Shown here: one piece after another, positions 43,928 to 60,254 of the stretch
Position numbering within the stretch: position 1 is the stretch's first letter
Layout: each line of letters opens with the position of its first letter
Assembly (NCBI RefSeq): GCF_000003195.3
Contig: NC_012870.2
Coordinates: 4,394,501 to 4,458,500 of the forward strand
From: Sorghum bicolor
Lineage: Eukaryota; Streptophyta; Magnoliopsida; Poales; Poaceae
Direction: 5' to 3'
DNA length: 64,000 bases
Position numbers and translations under genes: made by a program
The notes under the pieces: model-generated
The model's input: only the letters and a program-made list of their open reading frames with translations
The model's database searches: none
What the model was told of the DNA's origin: nothing

Positions 43928-44375
43928 CTCCTCCGTTCTAAATTATAAGTCGTTTTTTTCTATTTTGGTACATAGATTTTGTTATATATCTATTGATATA
44001 TTGTTATATCTAAATACATAACAAAGTCACGAACGGTGCGTCGTAGAGGCGAATCTGGGCTCTTGACCCCCACCCGCTTGCTTGCATGTTTTATTAGTGC
44101 TTATAGTACTATTCTCACTATATTCATTTGTGAAAAGTTATTCCGTGAAGCTATGAAGCATATGAAAAGTAGAAAGCCTAGGTTACAGCCTGTAGAGAAA
44201 AAATACAAAATGATACAGAGAGCCTAGTAGTAATCCATCAGATGGTTGCTAGCAGTTATGACTGCGCCATTGAAAAAAAGTTTTACCCCTGTTTGTTTTC
44301 TTTGCACGCTTCGCCATTGAACAAAGTGGATGTATTAAAAAGTTTAAAGCGACTTGTAATTTGGAATAAAGAGAA
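43928..44375. repeat. Long, degraded Stowaway-like element
   Basis: The left end CTCCTCCGTTCTAAATTATA is mirrored near 44345-44375 by CGACTTGTAATTTGGAATAA, with TA beyond each end. At about 448 bp it is longer than usual, so the middle may hold another insertion. Ends are approximate. Confidence 0.6.
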
Positions 44376-44542
44376 TACTTTTTATAATCATAGACACATG
44401 CGTGTCGCGTGTGCTGCACTAGTATAATCAAAACCACCTTTGAAACCAAAACTGATCTTTTCCTTATTTCACAACCACTGCATTCTTGTTTTCTTTATTT
44501 GACATCACATAGTTTTGATATAGATAGGGATATTTTAATAGT

Positions 44543-44800
44543 CACTTTTTTTTATAAAGCCCTTGGGCAAACTTTATTGATCGAAAATAGTTACATCGTA
44601 TGATAATAGTTGGACAATAAAACTAGGGGATCATCGTCCCAAATACAATTTGTTCTAGAAATCATAGCTTGCCTAGCTAGCGCATGCGCCACATTGTTTG
44701 CCTCTCTACTCAAGTGCTCAATAGAGATCTCTTGAAATCCATTCCAGACGATGCTACACTCATCATAAATTGCGGCTGCTGAAGGAAATGGACGATAATA
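44543..44800 (-). pseudogene. 3' remnant of a LINE (RNase H-like domain)
   Basis: Read on the minus strand, an open segment contains YDECSIVWNGFQEISIEH and then SREANNVAHALARQA, stopping shortly after a WDDD motif. That wording is typical of the C-terminal RNase H-like (RVT_3) part of plant non-LTR retrotransposon polyproteins. It ends in a short 3' tail with an A run. The 5' part is missing, as is usual for LINE insertions. A possible target duplication is ATTTTAATAGTCAC (about 44530) against ATTTTAATTGTCAT (about 44973). That would extend the element to about 44971, but this pairing is imperfect. Confidence 0.65.
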
Positions 44801-45060
44801 CCAAATAGAGAAGGAAATTTTGACTTGGTGCTAGATAAGGAACTTCGATTTCGGGAGCCTCAGAAGAAAGATATTTTCTTCAGTACTAATAAATAATTCT
44901 CTCATGTATATACCACTGCTAGATAGCATACTAGTATTAGTATAATCCCTTTGTTCTATAATCCCTTTGTTATTTTAATTGTCATTTTTTTTTGTGTGCA
45001 AGTGTTCATTCATGTCGGAACTGGGAACGACAAGTTAAAAAGGGGTTGGGAGTACTCCTA
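44801..45060. other. Short intergenic stretch
   Basis: No gene was seen. It contains a 16-bp direct repeat, ATCCCTTTGTTCTATA followed by ATCCCTTTGTTATTTT, at about 44945-44975. Confidence 0.4.
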
Positions 45061-45074
45061 GTTGACAGTCTACG

Positions 45075-45181
45075 TGGGCCCAAAGAAGCGCAGAATTCCC
45101 GTGAGGCAAATCAAGGCCCACGAAGCCCGTCAAATGGCAGCCGTCCGATGTAGCTCTAGGGTTTCACTCTCCCGTATATAA
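45075..45181 (+). promoter_or_regulatory. Ribosomal-protein promoter: site II, telo box, TATA
   Basis: TGGGCC is at 45075-45080 and its inverse in AGGCCCA at 45114-45120. The telo-box core AGGGTTT is at 45158-45164 and TATATAA at 45175-45181. Site II plus telo box is the well-known paired signature of plant ribosomal protein genes. All lie 110-220 bp before the S18 ATG. Confidence 0.75.
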
Positions 45182-45293
45182 GCCTGCCCACAACCCCGCC
45201 TCCAAAACCTTAGCCGCGCCGACGCCCACCAGCACCTGCCCCCCTCGCCGTCGCCGCCTCGCCTCGCGCGACCGATCCACCGCCGCGGCCACC

Positions 45294-46806
<1,513 letters not shown>

Positions 46807-49150
46807 GCTAGCAGCGGCTTATGGCAACAGCAGCAGTGAACAAGCCTTACCTTCCAACATATCTTATGAAAGGTTTCTGTTTAGACAGTTTCCTGAAATT
46901 ATGTTTTGCCCTAGGATAATCTTGCAGTTATGGAACCTTAATATATTGTATCCTGCAATGTGTTTTTTCCAACTTCTAAGAGTAATTTTATTTTGAATGA
47001 GACTTCTGCTGATTGGCTCCTTGTTCATTATTGTCTCGAGAAGTACCATCCCAGATCAGTTATTCACATGCCTGTGGCGGATAGTTTTTTTTAATCATTG
47101 TTTTCCGCTGTGTTGGTTCAGCGAAAGCTGCTGATTTATTGCTTTGCCTGGTGGCAGATATAATTGATGAATGTTTTGCCAAATCAGATTTCCACATTGT
47201 TCGTATGCAATAATCTCACGTCATCCTACACGCGTCATGCTACTCACCATGACATGTAATATGAAACACATCGTTAAGCTGGTTGTGCCTGTGGATTTTG
47301 ATCATAAAACCTGCAACCACAAACAGTTTAAACTCTGTACGCTAGGAGCTCTTGATACTGCCCCACAAGCAAACATGGACAAGTGGTAATAATACTAAAA
47401 CAAATACAGGTACGCATTGCATTCAATCCACATCGACAGGATTTTAATTTTCACCCATACCATTTTTAACCGAAACCAATCCGTCGTCATCCCAAACTTT
47501 AGGTGCGCGGTTGCAAAATAGTAGGTCCTATGAGTTCCGCTTTTCTATGACCATGGATTGATTGTCTGGCTCTGTTGATACATGGATTGTTTGGTTGGTT
47601 GCAGCTACACAATATACAATATGTGCTTTTTTTCGACCTTTCATTCATGTTTCATCTTCTCTCCATATCTAGGCTATTGTGGACTGAATTTCGACTCTCG
47701 AAGGGCCATTCTTGGCTACAGGGCAGTTCCAGTTCGTCCGTCCCCCAAGACCCCCCAGTTCACTTTCGCCGCGTCTAGGCCCCCCCTTTTCGTCTGCCCG
47801 TGGCCTGCGCACACGATGATTGGCATTGCATTGCAGCTCGAGATGGGCTAGTTCTGGCTTTAGCCCACTGCCCTGTAAAGTATTGCTCGACCATAACCGA
47901 AAGGAACGACGGGGGCGCTTTCTTTTGCACGCAAGTGTAGTCCTAATGGACATCCAGTCCGCCGAATAATTTGCGCTTAGCAAATCGAAGCGGTCGGTCT
48001 TGGTAAACAATGGGGTCAACGCACTAGCACATTTGCTATCCGGTGAACAGTGTGTGGTGTACGCGACTCAAGTGCAGGTTGATGCAGCAAGGTTCCAACC
48101 TTTATTTACCGCCGTTGTAGATACTGACCATTTTAGCCCAAAGAAGAACCTACTCCTCTTTTTTTTTGTTTGATGAGGAGGGGAGGGGGATGTGACGCAG
48201 CATGATGCTTCATCCATGACACAAGAAAGGAGGGGGATGTGCGATGCAGTGTGATGCTTCATCCATGACAAAAAAAAAAGAGATGTAGATGTAGTAATCT
48301 CTATCTACTTACTAAAAAAAAGAGACAATATTCTTGTGTGTAAATTTCTAAATCAACAGTTGTAGTCAGTGAGGAAGTTGGAGTCCGACTGCGGTTCGCC
48401 GTGTGTTTCCCGTTTTGCGTTGGTGATGGAGATTTGTCCACTCATCGCCGTGTGTGTCTTGCCGCAGGTTTCTTCTAAATTCAAAACTCCAATCTATATG
48501 ATGAAATTCAGCCACAGACCAGTCGTGTTGTCTACAAATATTGAAAAGCCTGGGATACATCATGCCAGAACCTGAATATTGACACCATTGCCAGCCACCC
48601 AGCGAAAACAGGACAGTAGATAATAATAGCAGTACTGGTACATAGTCATACGTACTGATGGTTTATCCCTTCACAGAAGGAGGAGTTGCGGCGACGGATT
48701 AAAGAGTTGGAATTGGAATGCCGCGTCATCACGAAACTGCATTCCTCTTGCGGCGTGCCTTTCCAGCGCCGGAAAAAGCCGGGAAAATAGGTCAAGCGCA
48801 GCCGTCGGATCATCCACGAACGGGGGAGGAAGCAAAGCGTGCGGCGGCCCTCCCTTCATCATCATCAGATCGACGAAGAGAAAAAATGGAAATGGAATGA
48901 GAGACACGCACGCACCGAGAACCCCAAAGCAGTTGGAATTGGAATCCCAGGTGGATCCAATTCTGCCAATTGCAAAGCTCCTGGCGTCATCTCCCAATTA
49001 CTTCGTTCTCCTCCCCACGCCGGCCGGACTGCCGGAGGAGGAGCCCTTTTTGCGCTTTAGCACCAGGTCCAAATTCCCCCATATCTTGGCTGCCCTCCGA
49101 GCACAAGTGTTTTCCATGCATGATGCGTCGCAGGAGGAGCGGGTTTCCCC
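46807..49150. other. Intergenic, no gene recognised
   Basis: It includes the S18 3' UTR. A diverged direct repeat of about 50 bp occurs at 48173-48275, where GGAGGGGGATGTG and GATGCTTCATCCATGACA each appear twice. Open frames at 48670-49060 on both strands lack any recognisable domain. Confidence 0.5.
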
Positions 49151-49157
49151 TATAAAA
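49151..49157 (+). promoter_or_regulatory. Probable TATA box of the glutamate dehydrogenase gene
   Basis: TATAAAA lies in a GC-rich stretch followed by a leader-like sequence. A donor GTAAGACC occurs near 49274, and an acceptor CAG near 51571 precedes the coding start. This suggests a non-coding first exon and a leader intron of about 2.3 kb. It is inferred from sequence only. Confidence 0.5.
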
Positions 49158-49274
49158 CCCCGCGTAACCCCCCGCTCGGATGGCACGGACGCACCGCGCA
49201 CTCGGTGGTGGAATTCCTCGCCCGCGCCGCTTCCTCCGCCGGCCTCCGCTGCTAGTGCTAGGTGCTAGCTGAGT

Positions 49275-51570
49275 GTAAGACCTCTCTCTCCTCTGCCTGC
49301 TTGTTTCGCGGCTGCGTCGTCGTCTTTGATTCAGTCTGAAAGCTTCCGGTCTTAATTTATTATAAAATTGCAGTGGTAGGCTGAACTACTTAGGTCAACC
49401 AAAATTTTTGCTACTGAGATTAATTTGAGAGGTTGAAACAAAGCTTCCGGTTCTAGTTTAACAAACGGGACTCTAGTCTTTTTTCCCCTCTCGAAAGTGA
49501 TGGAGTGCTGCGTGTCTTCTCAACTCATTGAAGAGGATGAGGATTTGTTCTTATTGATTGATCACTGTCTGTTTCTGTTTACATGATTCGTACATCATGT
49601 GATCAACGTGTGTCGCTCCTTTTTCTTTAAATTATATATTATATATTGGCTTCACTTGTTGCATTTTCAGATTTTATAGTACTTTGTCATATCGTTTTGA
49701 ATAGACTTGTGTAATAAATATATAGGACATCACCTTCTCTTTCTTCAGATGTCTGCACCTGCAGGATCATGCTTGCGTTTGAATGATTTCCTTTATCATA
49801 TATAAGAGAATGCCCTCCTAGCTTATAGTGAGAAGAGAATCGGAAGATTCGGAAGAATATCTCTCAAATTCGCCTTATGAGTTATGAGAGCTTATTTCAA
49901 TAATCTTTTAGAACTCTACAAGAACAAAACTAAAATTGTATTATAATACAGGCATCCTAAAGTTAGGAGCTTGAATTTTGGCTGCCAGCCCAGTACTATT
50001 GAGAGCAGTGGTTTAGGACAGAGCATATCTCCTTTTTCTTGTTTTGTTCTTTCAGAATATGCTCTCGTCTGTCGGGTTGGCAAACCTAATCACGAATGCT
50101 ATCTTATGATCTTATCCTGTAATTATGGGGGGCAAACTCTAACAGGTATATGTTATTCTTTAGGCAAATAAAGGCCTGTTTATTAAAATGAGTCTGCCCT
50201 GCTTAACTCAGGGCATGTCATGTGACTTGCCAGCACATCATTTGGCCTATATTGGCATATGCTACACATGCTGCACAGCACAGATGGCTATTTCATGTTT
50301 AATGCATTGTCTGAACTCTGAATATAAGCCTTGATTTGAGGGCAAAAGCAACCTTCCAATCCATGACAAATTTGTGATTTAGTTGGTATATTATACTAAC
50401 AGATGCAACACTGAAGGCCTAAATAATTCCACGGGCTGTCATTGCTGAGTCAGCCATGTGCTTTTCAAAACTGCATATATATCCTCCGTATTTCTGAATC
50501 TGCACAGATAATGTTGTCAGTAACATTCATAATGAAACTTTTTTTTGCTGCATCAGTCATAATTGCGTCTAGCTAAATGGCAACCATGTGAAACTGTACA
50601 CTAGCAAACATGTGGAAGAGCTGCACACCTTTTGAATTATGTGGCATACTATGGCAACCGTAGTTCTTTGCCTTGTGACTGTTTCCCTTTGCTTTGCCTG
50701 TACAGTTTCTTTAGGTTTCTTGTACCTAACTCCTCTCATTTATAAATAGAAATTGGCACATCTGGTTCCAGTTCATTAGAATAAAAAGGCAGCCTTAGTT
50801 ATTTGTTTTATTACTTAAAAGAAAATCTCCTTATGTGCTTTCTTCACGGGCTGAAAATCAGCAATTGAATACTCAGCATGTGACACTGGCTGTACAATCA
50901 GTAAAGACCTATGTACCAGGCCAAGTACAATTTGGTAGATCTAACCGAGTAGGCATATTTCTATTGCTGAAGTGGAGAGAGACTTTCTTGAGCACCCATT
51001 TTTACTGGTTTTACGGCTGAAATGCTGGATCCTTTTAAACGAAAAGAACTAAAGAAGCAGTGAGTGCCTGACCTTTTTGGGACTGTCTGAATCACGAATT
51101 CATGACCAGATCCTTGAAAGAGATCAGCCTCCAACACAGCAATGGTAAAGAATTGGTACCTTCACATAGCTTGACAGCAGATTATTCTATCAGAAAAGAG
51201 CGCGAGCAGTTATTTTAGTTCCCAATCACCCGTATGCTTTATAAGTGTATATATAAAGTTAATCAAGTTGTATTATAGGGAAGTAACCGCGATTTGTCAC
51301 TATTATCATCTAACACCCTGCCTGTACTTTCTTGACCAAACCAAACCTTACCAAGCGGGTATATATAGTAGCCCTGCTAACCTTGAAATTCCTCCAGAGC
51401 TTGGACGTCCTCTCCTCAGTAACTATATTTTGTCGTTCCTTGGGAAGATAGAAAAATATACTCTTGGTTTTCTTGAACAGGTTTGATTTGTTTATGCTTC
51501 TAGCTCTTGTAGTTACGCTTTCTGGGTTCTTGCTCTGTTGCTCATCCCATTGGGCTTCCAGATTCCATTT
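49275..51570 (+). other. Inferred 5' UTR intron of glutamate dehydrogenase
   Basis: The AT-rich sequence has no coding frame and lies between a likely donor (about 49274) and an acceptor about 35 bp before the ATG at 51607. Long leader introns often raise expression in grasses. Borders are unproven. Confidence 0.4.
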
Positions 51571-51585
51571 CAGGTCTGTTTCTGA

Positions 51586-55147
<3,562 letters not shown>

Positions 55148-55645
55148 TGATGATACCGTCTCGTGTCCGTGCCCCACTGCGTTTGCTGCGCGTCGTGTCC
55201 TCTTGAGCCTTGTTTTTCTTTGGTTATTATATGTCGATCGATCGATCAACGGAGGTCCGGGAAAAACAAGTTCGGTTAATAATTCCAGGAAGTGCGTCTT
55301 CTTGGAGACCAATAGCGGAAGAAGGGTAATAAGTCTGTAGCCCATAGCTGCCTGAGATGATGCTTGTTGGTGGTCTGCAAGCAGCAATGCCAATGCCATT
55401 TGGTTTTCTTGCACGACTTTGGGTCATCCAGCCACGTTATGGAATATGGTATATGCAAATCCATTTGTTAGCCTTATATGTAATGGTCTCGTCACACTCT
55501 TGAATCTTGTTACGTCGGTGGATGGGCCTGCCGGCCCGTAGCACAACCCTACGATAGCATGAGTCTTCTCTGCAGTACCGCAGAGGATTTGTTTCGAGAT
55601 TAGCACGGTCTAATTTCTTATAGATTAGCACGGTCCTCTCGAAGC
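55148..55645. other. GDH 3' flank
   Basis: It probably holds the GDH 3' UTR, including a TCGATCGATCGATC run near 55235. No gene was recognised before the acetyltransferase pseudogene. Confidence 0.5.
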
Positions 55646-56181
55646 TTGATCACTCAACGAGCGCGGGTGGCTTCCCTTGACCACGCAGTAGCTCCGCAGC
55701 ACGGCCTCCCGCTGGAACCCTGCATTCTCCAGCACCCGCCGCGCCGCCGGGTTGTCGACGTCCACGAGCGCCTCGACGCGCACCACGCCCGGGAACTCGC
55801 CGAACACCGCGGCGACCGCGCGCTTCACCGCCGCCGTGGCCACGCCCTTGCCCCCAGTGCGCGCGCGCCAGCAGCACGCAGAGCTCGGCGCGGCACGCGT
55901 CGTCGGTGGGCGTCACGGACACCGCGCCCACGGGGCGGGGTTCGAGTTCGACGCCGAGGCAGACGGCGCGGAACCACTGGTGCCGCAGCACGGCGTCGCG
56001 CAGGAACGCGAGGACAGCCTCTGCCTCCCGGGATGTGCAGGCGTCCGTGACGTCATGAACGCCGTCACCTCGGGGTCCGACGCCCACTCCATCATCGCGT
56101 CGACGTCGGTGAGCTCGAACCGCCGGAGCGTGACCGCGGGCACGGACCCCCTGTCTGTTGGGCAGGCGCTTCTTGCTCCAT
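55646..56181 (-). pseudogene. GNAT acetyltransferase pseudogene (type A)
   Basis: It aligns along its length with the intact gene at 59688-60254, including the ATG at 56181 and FELTDVDAMMEWASDPEVTAFMT. Further matches are FLRDAVLRHQWFRAVCLG, GAVSVTPTDDACRAEL and VEALVDVDNPAARRVLENAGF. Compared with the intact copy I see small insertions of 5, 2 and 1 bases that throw successive parts into different frames, plus an in-frame 6-base gain. A deletion of about 35-40 bases removes the RDMVVYSF end. Several independent lesions make sequencing error unlikely. Downstream flanks still match (GATCA.TCAACGAG). Confidence 0.88.
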
Positions 56182-56384
56182 CTCTGATCCTCTGTAGGAA
56201 TACGGCAGCCACGTCCCCTCCCGTTCAGTCGACCTGACCACGAATAGATTCTCCGTCCTACTTCGATTGGGACGACCGTATCGGAAAGCACCACCACGCC
56301 TCGCTGCCGTCCTCTATTCTATATGAGCCTATGCCCTAGCTCGATTTGCCAGTTCCCTCCGGCGACCATCACCTTCCGAGACCG
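56182..56384. other. Short divergent spacer
   Basis: About 200 bp separates the pseudogene 5' end (-) from the inferred F-box start (+). It would hold the F-box promoter. No clear TATA element was seen. Confidence 0.35.
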
Positions 56385-58724
56385 ATGGCTTCGGAGAGGC
56401 CTCCTAGCCGCTATCGCCGGCTTCGGAAGGCCTTCGATCTGTCTGCCGTCACCGCTGCCTCCCCGGACTCCAAACCAGCCAAACGGGTACGCCCTCGTCA
56501 CTCTGCAGTTCTTCGATGTTAGGTTTTTTTTCACGATTTATTATCATATTAGACCTTAATTGATGTAATCTTCAAGCAATTGAGTATTGAACTTTGACTA
56601 TTTACCGTCAGTTTTTCCTTTTTATGTGTGTGTGTGGGTGGGGGGGGGGGGGGGTGGGGGGGGGATTACTTCAATGTTTCAGCTACTATGTTTTATTATT
56701 ATCGACAGGACTGCATGTGGTACACTTATGTAGAGTGTTTGGTTTGAGGAATCTCGCTTCTCACTTTTTTGTTTGGTTTTTGGAATGAGTGGGTTTGATA
56801 CATCGTTGCTAATAATTAGTGCTAGTATGAGAGTAATAAAACCTTTTTCCACCAAATTTGGGTAATTGACTCATGATGAACGGAGTGATTCATCAAACTA
56901 AACACATGCTTAGTTTCTATAGTATATCTTTCCTTCACATCACTGACAAGAATTTCATGTTTCTCATCAAAACAAATCTAGATGCGTACAACCGAGAAAT
57001 CCACCATTTATGAGGACAGAATCAGTAGCTTACCTGAAGAGATACTACTCATGATCCTTGACAAGCTGGATGCACGCTCAACAATGACAACCACCATCCT
57101 TTCAAAGCGATGGCGTGATCTTCCTCGACGTCTGCCGACATCCTATAACATCGCTGTTGATGACATCCTCCCACCACGCTATCACCGCCTGAAACGCCTT
57201 AACATGGAGGCTATGGCAGCATACGAGGCAGAGAAGAACATGCACAAGCTGACTGACATCTATGCCATAAAGGCTCGGCATGAGCGTTGGATGGCCAAAA
57301 TCAGGCCTTTCACAGCCATCCTGGAACGCTACGAGCGTCGGGCCATGAGGCGCTACGTCAAGCAGGTGAACGCATTCCTTTTGGCCCCAAAGAATGTGCG
57401 TCAGCGCCGGCCTGTCCACAAGCTCAGGCTACAAATGCTGGGGCGTTGGCATGAAAACATTGATGAATGGGTCACTGCAGCCATTGCCAAGTGGGGCGTT
57501 GAGGACTTTGAGCTTGTTATTGATGGCGATTGTGGGGGCTATAACCTCAAGCAGCTGGATGGATACCGGAACGTTCGTCTGGAGCGGCTTACGCTATCCA
57601 ACTGCCAGCCTATTTGTTCATGGAACTGCCTGACGGTGCAGAGGCTCACTAAGCTCACATTGGGTGCAGGTTCATATATGGGAATGATCAGTGAAATTCT
57701 TAGAAACTGCATAGAGCTAAGGGATTTCAGTATCACATCTTCTCGTGTTTGCCAGGCTGCTTTACGTTTCTTTGTGCCAACATCGAAGATAAAGAGTCTG
57801 CAAGTGGATAGGTGTTGCTTCGGGAAAATATATCTGATGTCTCTGCCTTGTCTTGAGACTTTTGTTTGCCGTGGTCGCCCAACCAAGTTATCCTATGGTG
57901 AGGTGCCTCGCCTTAGGCATGTGAGCTTGGACTACTTACAGACTGAAGATAATGACATCGACGATGGATCTGGTACTAGTAGGACGTATCCACCGAGCAA
58001 ATTCTTCAAAAGGATCCCACCACTAGATTTCCTTGTTCTGCAGTTCAAAGGCCCCCGGGTGAGTAATCATCTCTTACCTCTTATACATACTTAAGTAATT
58101 GTGTATTGACATTGCTGTGTCATGTAAAAACCGTTGTGTATTTATGTATACAGATGTGGATCGAACCTTTTGTTGTTCCTGGTGGTCAGCTCAAAAAACT
58201 GTTCATCGCAAATGTCCCAGTGAACTGGGACGTACTATGGATTCTCCTACTGCTTGGTGCAGCACCAGCCTTGGAATCGTTCCATGTTCATGTACATTTT
58301 TTCTTGACCAAACTTATACTGAAATCGTGTGTGCATGGATGTTGGAAATACTAACCGTAAACCCAACTGTTCTGAAATCTGAATGCAGATTGACAACAAC
58401 TCGGAGCAGCGAAGCTCAGGTGATCTCTGTGACAGTCTGGACGCCAATGCGCATCAGCATCAGAACTGTCGCCTGAAAGACCTCGTTGTGGCAGGCTTTG
58501 AAGGGTTGGGGTGGCAAACAAGCTTTGTCAGGCTGATCATGAAGAGGGCGCCGTTGCTGAGGCACGTGCATCTGCTCGACGGCGAGGTCAGGGATGACGA
58601 GCAGGAGCTTGGGGCGCTGCAGATTGTGCCACGCCGCAGGGTGTGGCACGAGTGTGAGCGAGCTGAGGTGCTAGATGACCTAACCGCTGGGTTTCGCTTC
58701 CCGCCTCGAATAATTCTGGAATGA
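56385..58724 (+). CDS. F-box/FBD-like protein
   Basis: Inferred exons 56385-56486, 56982-58058, 58154-58291 and 58389-58724 encode 550 residues in phase. The F-box reads DRISSLPEEILLMILDKLD followed by ILSKRWRDL, placed just after the second exon begins. A middle region with leucine-rich strands follows (LERLTLSNC, LTKLTLGAG, IKSLQVDRCC, LRHVSLDYL). The end resembles an FBD-type domain (LKDLVVAGFEG, RLIMKRAPLLRHVHLLDG). F-box proteins join SKP1 and cullin in SCF ubiquitin ligases and the C-terminal part binds targets. Target is unknown. The first exon (MASERPPSRYRRLRKAFDL) is inferred from phase, a GT donor and an AG directly before 56982. The gene could instead start at 56982 (516 residues). 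A poly-G tract (about 56640-56663) lies in intron 1. Confidence 0.85.
56640..56663 (+). repeat. Poly-G tract in F-box intron 1
   Basis: A run of G with a single T interruption, preceded by (TG)n, lies between the inferred first and second exons. Such tracts can form G-quadruplexes and are prone to sequencing slippage. Confidence 0.85.
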
Positions 58725-59159
58725 GCTGCATAGCTTCTTGTTTAAATAACATCATTCTATGCCTTGTTAAACCGGTTTATATTATTGAAAAAAAGAATGT
58801 AGAGTTATAAGTGTGCCTTTTTTATTTGTAATAAGGATTATACGTGTGCCTTGTCACCTTGTTAAATCGGTTTAAATTATATATAAAAAAAAATGTAGAG
58901 TTATTCGTGTGCCTTATTTATTTGTAATTTATAATAAGGATTATACGTGTGCCTTGACACCTTGCACTTTGCTTCGCTTGGAGATGCAAAGGATGCAGCT
59001 TGCTGCTCAGATTTCGTTGCAGGCTTGGCTTGGTGCCTTGGTGTGATCATCGATTCGACTACTATAGTTGAGTAAGTTGACCGGTTAAAAATGCTGAACT
59101 GTAAATACTCCTTTGTGAACAACCCGAACGGAACAAATGTCGGTTCCGAATATTTGCAA
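58725..59159. other. F-box 3' flank with a local duplication
   Basis: Two diverged copies of a roughly 90-bp segment lie side by side (about 58760-58850 and 58855-58955). Each contains AATGTAGAGTTAT and AATAAGGATTATACGTGTGCCTTG. No gene was seen. Confidence 0.65.
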
Positions 59160-59379
59160 GTACTTCCTCCATCTAAAAAAAAAATATAATCCTCGCTTAT
59201 TGTGAAATCAAATAATATGAACTTTAACTAAAGTTATATAAAATAAAATAAAATACTAACATTTCTAATACAAAATAAGCACCACTAAATTAGTTATAGA
59301 ATACATTTATTATAGATTAATTTAGAGATATAAATGTTAATATTATTTATTATAAATTCGATCAAACTTAAACTATTAT
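59160..59379. repeat. Truncated Stowaway-like MITE abutting a pseudogene
   Basis: The left end TACTTCCTCCATCTAAAAAA is followed by AT-rich sequence, but the matching right terminus is absent. The sequence instead passes directly into the acetyltransferase remnant at 59380. The junction suggests a deletion or illegitimate join. Confidence 0.5.
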
Positions 59380-59655
59380 GCATGTCCCTCGCGCGTCCCT
59401 TGTGCCAGTAGTGCCGGCGCAGCACGCCCTCGCGGCCGAACCCGGCCTTCTCCGCCACGCGCTGCTGCCCCTTCGTCTCCAGGTCCGCGAACACGTCCCG
59501 CAGCGCGCGCCGCACAGCCGCGGTTCCCAGTACGCGCGGGCCAGCACGTAGCCAGGCTCCCCGCGGCAGCGCTCTGGCACCGGGGACACGGACACCGCGC
59601 CCACCACCGCGCCGGAGACGCACATGGCGCGGAACCACGGGTGCGGGAGCACGGT
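59380..59655 (-). pseudogene. GNAT acetyltransferase fragment (type B)
   Basis: Conserved pieces are VLPHPWFRAMCVSGAVVGAVSV, GEPGYVLARAYW, AVRRALRDVFADLE and AEKAGFGREGVLRRHYWHKGRARDM. They match the intact gene at 60803-61375 better than the adjacent one. The 5' third is missing, the acetyl-CoA loop GRGVAT is deleted with a frame change, and about 45 bases coding the EALVDV segment are lost. It cannot give an active enzyme. Confidence 0.88.
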
Positions 59656-59687
59656 GTGATGCGCGGAACCATGAGTTCGAATCTTGA

Positions 59688-60254
59688 TCAGTCAACGAGA
59701 GGGTCGGTAGAGATGAAGCTGTAGACGACCATGTCCCGGAGCCTTCCCTTGACCACGCAGTAGCTCCGCAGCACGGTCTCCCGCTGGAACCCGGCCTTCT
59801 CCAGCACCCGCCGCGCCGCCGCGTTGTCGATGTCCACGAGCGCCTCGACGCGCTCAACTCCCCGGAGCTCGCCGAACGCCGCGGCGACCGCGCGCTTCAC
59901 CGCCGCCGTGGCCACGCCCTTCCCCCAGTGCGCGCGCGCCAGCACGACGCACAGCTCGGCGCGGCACGCGTCGTCGGTGGGCGTCACGGACACCGCGCCC
60001 ACGGCGCGGGGTGGTCCGTGTCCCTCGCCGCCGACGGCGCCGAGGCAGACGGCGCGGAACCACGGGTGTGGCAGCACGGCATCGCGCAGGAACGCGAGGA
60101 GAGCCTCCCGGGACGTGTAGGCGTCCCACGTCATGAACGCCGTGACCTCGTGGTCCGACGCCCACTCCATCATCGCGTCGACGTCGGCGAGCTCGAACCG
60201 TCGGAGCGTCACCGCGGCCACGGACCCCTGTTGTGCAGCCGCTTCTTGCTCCAT
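59688..60254 (-). CDS. GNAT-family N-acetyltransferase, RimJ/RimL-like (type A)
   Basis: An intronless frame of 188 residues starts MEQEAAAQQGSVAAVTLRRFEL. The Acetyltransf_3-like fold is complete. It has an N-terminal strand with DVDAMMEWASD, then FLRDAVLPHPWFRAVCLG and VGAVSVTPTDDACRAELCVV. The acetyl-CoA pyrophosphate loop is ARAHWGKGVATAA, and the C-terminal signature is ALVDIDNAAARRVLEKAGFQ. It ends RDMVVYSFISTDPLVD. Plants have many such short GNATs and few have known substrates, so protein, amine or amino-acid acetylation cannot be separated here. Flanked by a type B fragment downstream and an intact type B gene upstream on the same strand. TATA and introns were not found. Confidence 0.9.
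   Translation of the reverse strand: MEQEAAAQQGSVAAVTLRRFELADVDAMMEWASDHEVTAFMTWDAYTSREALLAFLRDAVLPHPWFRAVCLGAVGGEGHGPPRAVGAVSVTPTDDACRAELCVVLARAHWGKGVATAAVKRAVAAAFGELRGVERVEALVDIDNAAARRVLEKAGFQRETVLRSYCVVKGRLRDMVVYSFISTDPLVD

Noticed and set aside
48671..49268. Several open frames upstream of glutamate dehydrogenase
   Set aside because: They are short and overlapping on both strands, located in the likely promoter and leader of GDH, with no domain.
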